This document shows positions 6,855-8,759 of a stretch of 8,759 nt of DNA, piece by piece. The DNA lies in assembly GCA_019239815.1 (NCBI GenBank), contig JAFAZL010000545.1, positions 1 to 8,759 on the forward strand, given 5' to 3'. The notes beneath the pieces were generated by a model. That model searched no databases and was not told the origin of the DNA. It saw only the letters and a program-made list of their open reading frames with translations. The stretch is from Acidobacteriota bacterium. Lineage in GTDB: Bacteria; Acidobacteriota; Terriglobia; Acidoferrales; UBA7541. How positions within the stretch are numbered: the stretch's first letter is position 1; each line of letters opens with the position of its first letter. Both the position numbers and the translations under genes were made by a program.

Positions 6855-8170
6855 CGGATAACGCACGCGAAAGACGCTCAGCGCAAACGCGAACGATCGG
6901 CCAACGCCTCCAGCCACTCTTGATTACCGCGACGCTGCTCTTCGTCGTCTCTTCGTCCTCGCTCGCCAATCCGAACATGCCCGACGTGTGGCGCGCGTGG
7001 CGCTACTCGCGGGCGATCATCGGCACGAACGCCTCCGCACCCGCTCGCATCGATATTCCGTTCGATCTCTACGCCCACGCGGATGCCGATCTTGCCGACC
7101 TTCGAATCATCGACGATACCGGCGTCGAGACTCCTTACATCGTCTATGGGCCGCATTCCCGCCTTCCCATCGAAAACCGTGCCGCAACGCTTCGCGAACG
7201 CAGCTTTCTGCCAAACCAGTACACACAACTCGTCATCGATCTTGGTCCGACGACCGCGTTCCACAACGGCGTCGAGATTCGAACATCGCAGACAAACTTC
7301 ATCAATTGGGTCGAGATCGCGGTTAGCGATGACGCGAAAACATGGCGCATCGTGAAAGACCGAGCGCCCATCTCGAGTTTCACCGGCGAAAACATTGCCG
7401 GCAGCCGCCTCGTTCGATACCCCGATACAAACGCCCGCTACATACGAGAACGAATCTTCGAACCCACGCACGCGTTCCCGGTTTCTTCCGTCGATGTCTC
7501 GTTTTCGGTCGAACTCAAACAGCCAACGCAGGAAGTTGTACCCGCGAATCTTCAGGCCGATCCGAAAGCGCCAAAGACCTCGACGCGCTGGATTGCTGAT
7601 CTCGAGGAAAGCAAGGCTCCCATCGATGGAGTTCGCTTCACGACTTCGCAGACTCAGTTTTTTCGCGTCGTGCGTCTGCAGAGCAGCGACGACAACGAAA
7701 ATTGGATTGAATACGATTCAGGCGCGATCTACCGCTACAAACAGGGAGAAAAGCAGGCGGAATCGCTGCAAATCACCACGCCGTACAGTTGCTGCCGCCA
7801 TCGCTACTGGAAAATTGAAATCGTAAACGCGAATGACGCGCCGTTGACAGAAGTGACTGCAGCCTTGCTTGCAGCTCCGCGAGCGATTCTGTTTTTTCCG
7901 CAACCCGGACACACCTATCGATTGGTCTACGGCAATGCGAAAGCGACTGAGCCTACCTACGATCTTGCTCGAACCTTTGATCCGCACACTTGGCCGGAGG
8001 CAACGTCCGCGAGGCTAGCTGGGGAAATCGAGACGCAGAATTTTGTCGACCCACGGCCGTTCACGGAACGGCATCCGTACGTTCTATGGTTTGCGTTTCT
8101 GGTTGCGGTCGCGGCGTTAGGTTACGCAGCGCTTCGAGCCTTGAAATCGCCAGGCAGGCAGAACGCTTAG
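6851..8170 (+). CDS. DUF3999-type periplasmic protein with C-terminal membrane anchor
   Basis: The protein has 439 aa; its ATG overlaps the preceding TGA (ATGA, 6851-6854), implying translational coupling. A long basic n-region leads to a hydrophobic stretch (about 22-38) ending SSLAN, a probable signal peptide. After a beta-rich N-terminal part, two related modules occur at about 139-221 and 259-340; the segment GVxxxTSQTxF...V....SDD...W repeats exactly 120 residues apart. They resemble galactose-binding/discoidin-like beta-sandwiches. A conserved-looking segment near the end (HTYRLVYGNAKATEPTYDL, 354-372) is typical of DUF3999 proteins. A single membrane helix at about 410-428 and a basic tail follow. 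Topology: mostly periplasmic, anchored in the inner membrane, presumably beside the DUF2339 partner. Family function is unknown; sugar or cell-wall glycan binding is an inference from fold resemblance. The DUF3999 call rests on motif memory plus gene context. Confidence 0.82.
   Translation: MTDNARERRSAQTRTIGQRLQPLLITATLLFVVSSSSLANPNMPDVWRAWRYSRAIIGTNASAPARIDIPFDLYAHADADLADLRIIDDTGVETPYIVYGPHSRLPIENRAATLRERSFLPNQYTQLVIDLGPTTAFHNGVEIRTSQTNFINWVEIAVSDDAKTWRIVKDRAPISSFTGENIAGSRLVRYPDTNARYIRERIFEPTHAFPVSSVDVSFSVELKQPTQEVVPANLQADPKAPKTSTRWIADLEESKAPIDGVRFTTSQTQFFRVVRLQSSDDNENWIEYDSGAIYRYKQGEKQAESLQITTPYSCCRHRYWKIEIVNANDAPLTEVTAALLAAPRAILFFPQPGHTYRLVYGNAKATEPTYDLARTFDPHTWPEATSARLAGEIETQNFVDPRPFTERHPYVLWFAFLVAVAALGYAALRALKSPGRQNA
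7268..7705 (+). repeat. Protein-level internal duplication in the DUF3999 gene (7268-7345 and 7628-7705)
   Basis: Residues 140-165 and 260-285 align without gaps with 12 of 26 identical: G, V, TSQT, F, V, SDD and W. The offset of 120 residues probably equals one beta-sandwich module plus linker. The DNA is too diverged to count as a nucleotide repeat. Confidence 0.7.
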
Positions 8171-8658
8171 TTGCCCTTTAGCGCATAGCCGACATCGAAT
8201 GGCAGCTTTCCATCGATGCGGATCACTTTCACGGAACTGTTGATCGCGTAAACGTCCACAATCCCTACGGCGCCCGGCGTCGCACCCACGGTGCGAAGCA
8301 AGTCCGTATCGCTATCCACGATCTTAACGACCGTCGCCTTCTCATTCAGCTTGGGGAGGGCCGTCTTCAAATCCACTGGCGTCATATTGAATAGTTTTTG
8401 AACGGCCGCGTGCATTTCGGGACTGGCCGGATCGGTCATGACCAAGGTGAAGCTCTTGCCCTCAATCCAGGTTTTCTGCACGCCTTTGCAGAGCTTCGTC
8501 AGCTCCGAAAGCTGCACATCATCAATTTTCGTCCCCGCCGACATCACCACAGCGATGTTCTTCACGGCCGGCGACACGCGCCGAGGCATGAAAAACATCG
8601 TCAGCGCAACAGCAACAGCTACAAACGAAATCCGCTGGCTCCATGGCGCTTTTTTCAT
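8167..8658 (-). CDS. Short PstS-like periplasmic binding-protein domain
   Basis: The protein has 163 aa from the ATG at 8658, with AAGGTG 10 nt upstream. A basic start and hydrophobic stretch (about 11-24) form a signal peptide or anchor, possibly cleaved near SPA (29-31). The rest follows the short phosphate-binding-protein-like pattern: LSELTKLCKG and KTW (about 50-64), a polar turn with DPASPEMHAAVQKLFNM (76-92), and GATPGAVGIVDV (125-136) near the end. Full-length PstS proteins are roughly twice as long, so only part of the two-lobed fold is present, as in the known family of short exported relatives. Whether it binds phosphate is unclear, and no Pst transporter genes are nearby. Its stop (8167-8169) overlaps the DUF3999 stop on the other strand. 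It appears to be a single-gene leftward unit. Confidence 0.78.
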   Translation of the reverse strand: MKKAPWSQRISFVAVAVALTMFFMPRRVSPAVKNIAVVMSAGTKIDDVQLSELTKLCKGVQKTWIEGKSFTLVMTDPASPEMHAAVQKLFNMTPVDLKTALPKLNEKATVVKIVDSDTDLLRTVGATPGAVGIVDVYAINSSVKVIRIDGKLPFDVGYALKGN

Positions 8659-8692
8659 GGTCCTGCATCACCTTTCGCGAGCGTTACCTTGA

Positions 8693-8721
8693 AGTATCGG
8701 CGCATGGCAAGAACGCGGCAA
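8693..8721 (-). promoter_or_regulatory. Candidate sigma-70-type promoter for the PstS-like gene
   Basis: On the minus strand TTGCCG (8721-8716) is followed after 17 nt by GATACT (8698-8693). Each matches the consensus at four of six positions. Transcription would begin near 8685, giving a leader of about 27 nt that contains the AAGGTG ribosome binding site. Confidence 0.35.
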
Positions 8722-8759
8722 GTGCGCATTTCGCGACATGTTCCTAACCTGCGCCAGTC

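Noticed and set aside
1..8759. Defence system, prophage, insertion sequence or CRISPR array
   Set aside because: No transposase, integrase, nuclease, toxin-antitoxin pair, terminal repeats or regularly spaced repeats could be seen; gene content looks like core or envelope chromosome.

Overview
The window reads as ordinary chromosome from a Gram-negative soil-type bacterium. An Acidobacteriota (Terriglobia-like) origin is the best guess. The reasons are a Ser/Thr kinase fused through one membrane helix to a TolB-like domain and a long TPR array, an exported amidohydrolase of the imidazolonepropionase-like group, exported proteins with signal peptides, and moderately GC-rich codon use. This assignment is an inference from architecture; there is no rRNA or other marker gene here.

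Layout. Positions 1-2454 (+) hold the 3' part of a receptor-type Ser/Thr kinase whose catalytic N-terminus lies off the left edge. It is followed 38 nt later by a 121-aa unrecognised protein with a duplicated nine-residue tail motif. Converging on these from the other strand is an exported metal-dependent amidohydrolase (2475-3800, -). Positions 3801-4058 contain an intrinsic terminator pointing left and a second strong hairpin. Then comes a small two-helix membrane protein (4059-4415, -). A 438-nt gap (4416-4853) with several inverted repeats separates it from a rightward two-gene unit: a DUF2339 multi-pass membrane protein (4854-6854) and a DUF3999 periplasmic protein (6851-8170), overlapping by ATGA. 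The last gene (8167-8658, -) encodes a short PstS-like binding-protein domain. Its stop codon overlaps the DUF3999 stop, and it has a candidate promoter near the right edge.

How the genes fit together. The DUF2339/DUF3999 pair is the clearest functional unit: a polytopic inner-membrane protein and a periplasmic, C-terminally anchored partner that are probably co-translated. Their biochemical role is not established to my knowledge. The kinase and the small protein may be co-transcribed. The amidohydrolase, the small membrane protein and the PstS-like protein look like independent leftward units.

I see no mobile element, CRISPR array, tRNA/rRNA or recognisable defence system. The most interesting items are the duplicated tail of the 121-aa protein, the internal 120-residue duplication inside the DUF3999 protein, and the structured RNA region at 3914-3997.
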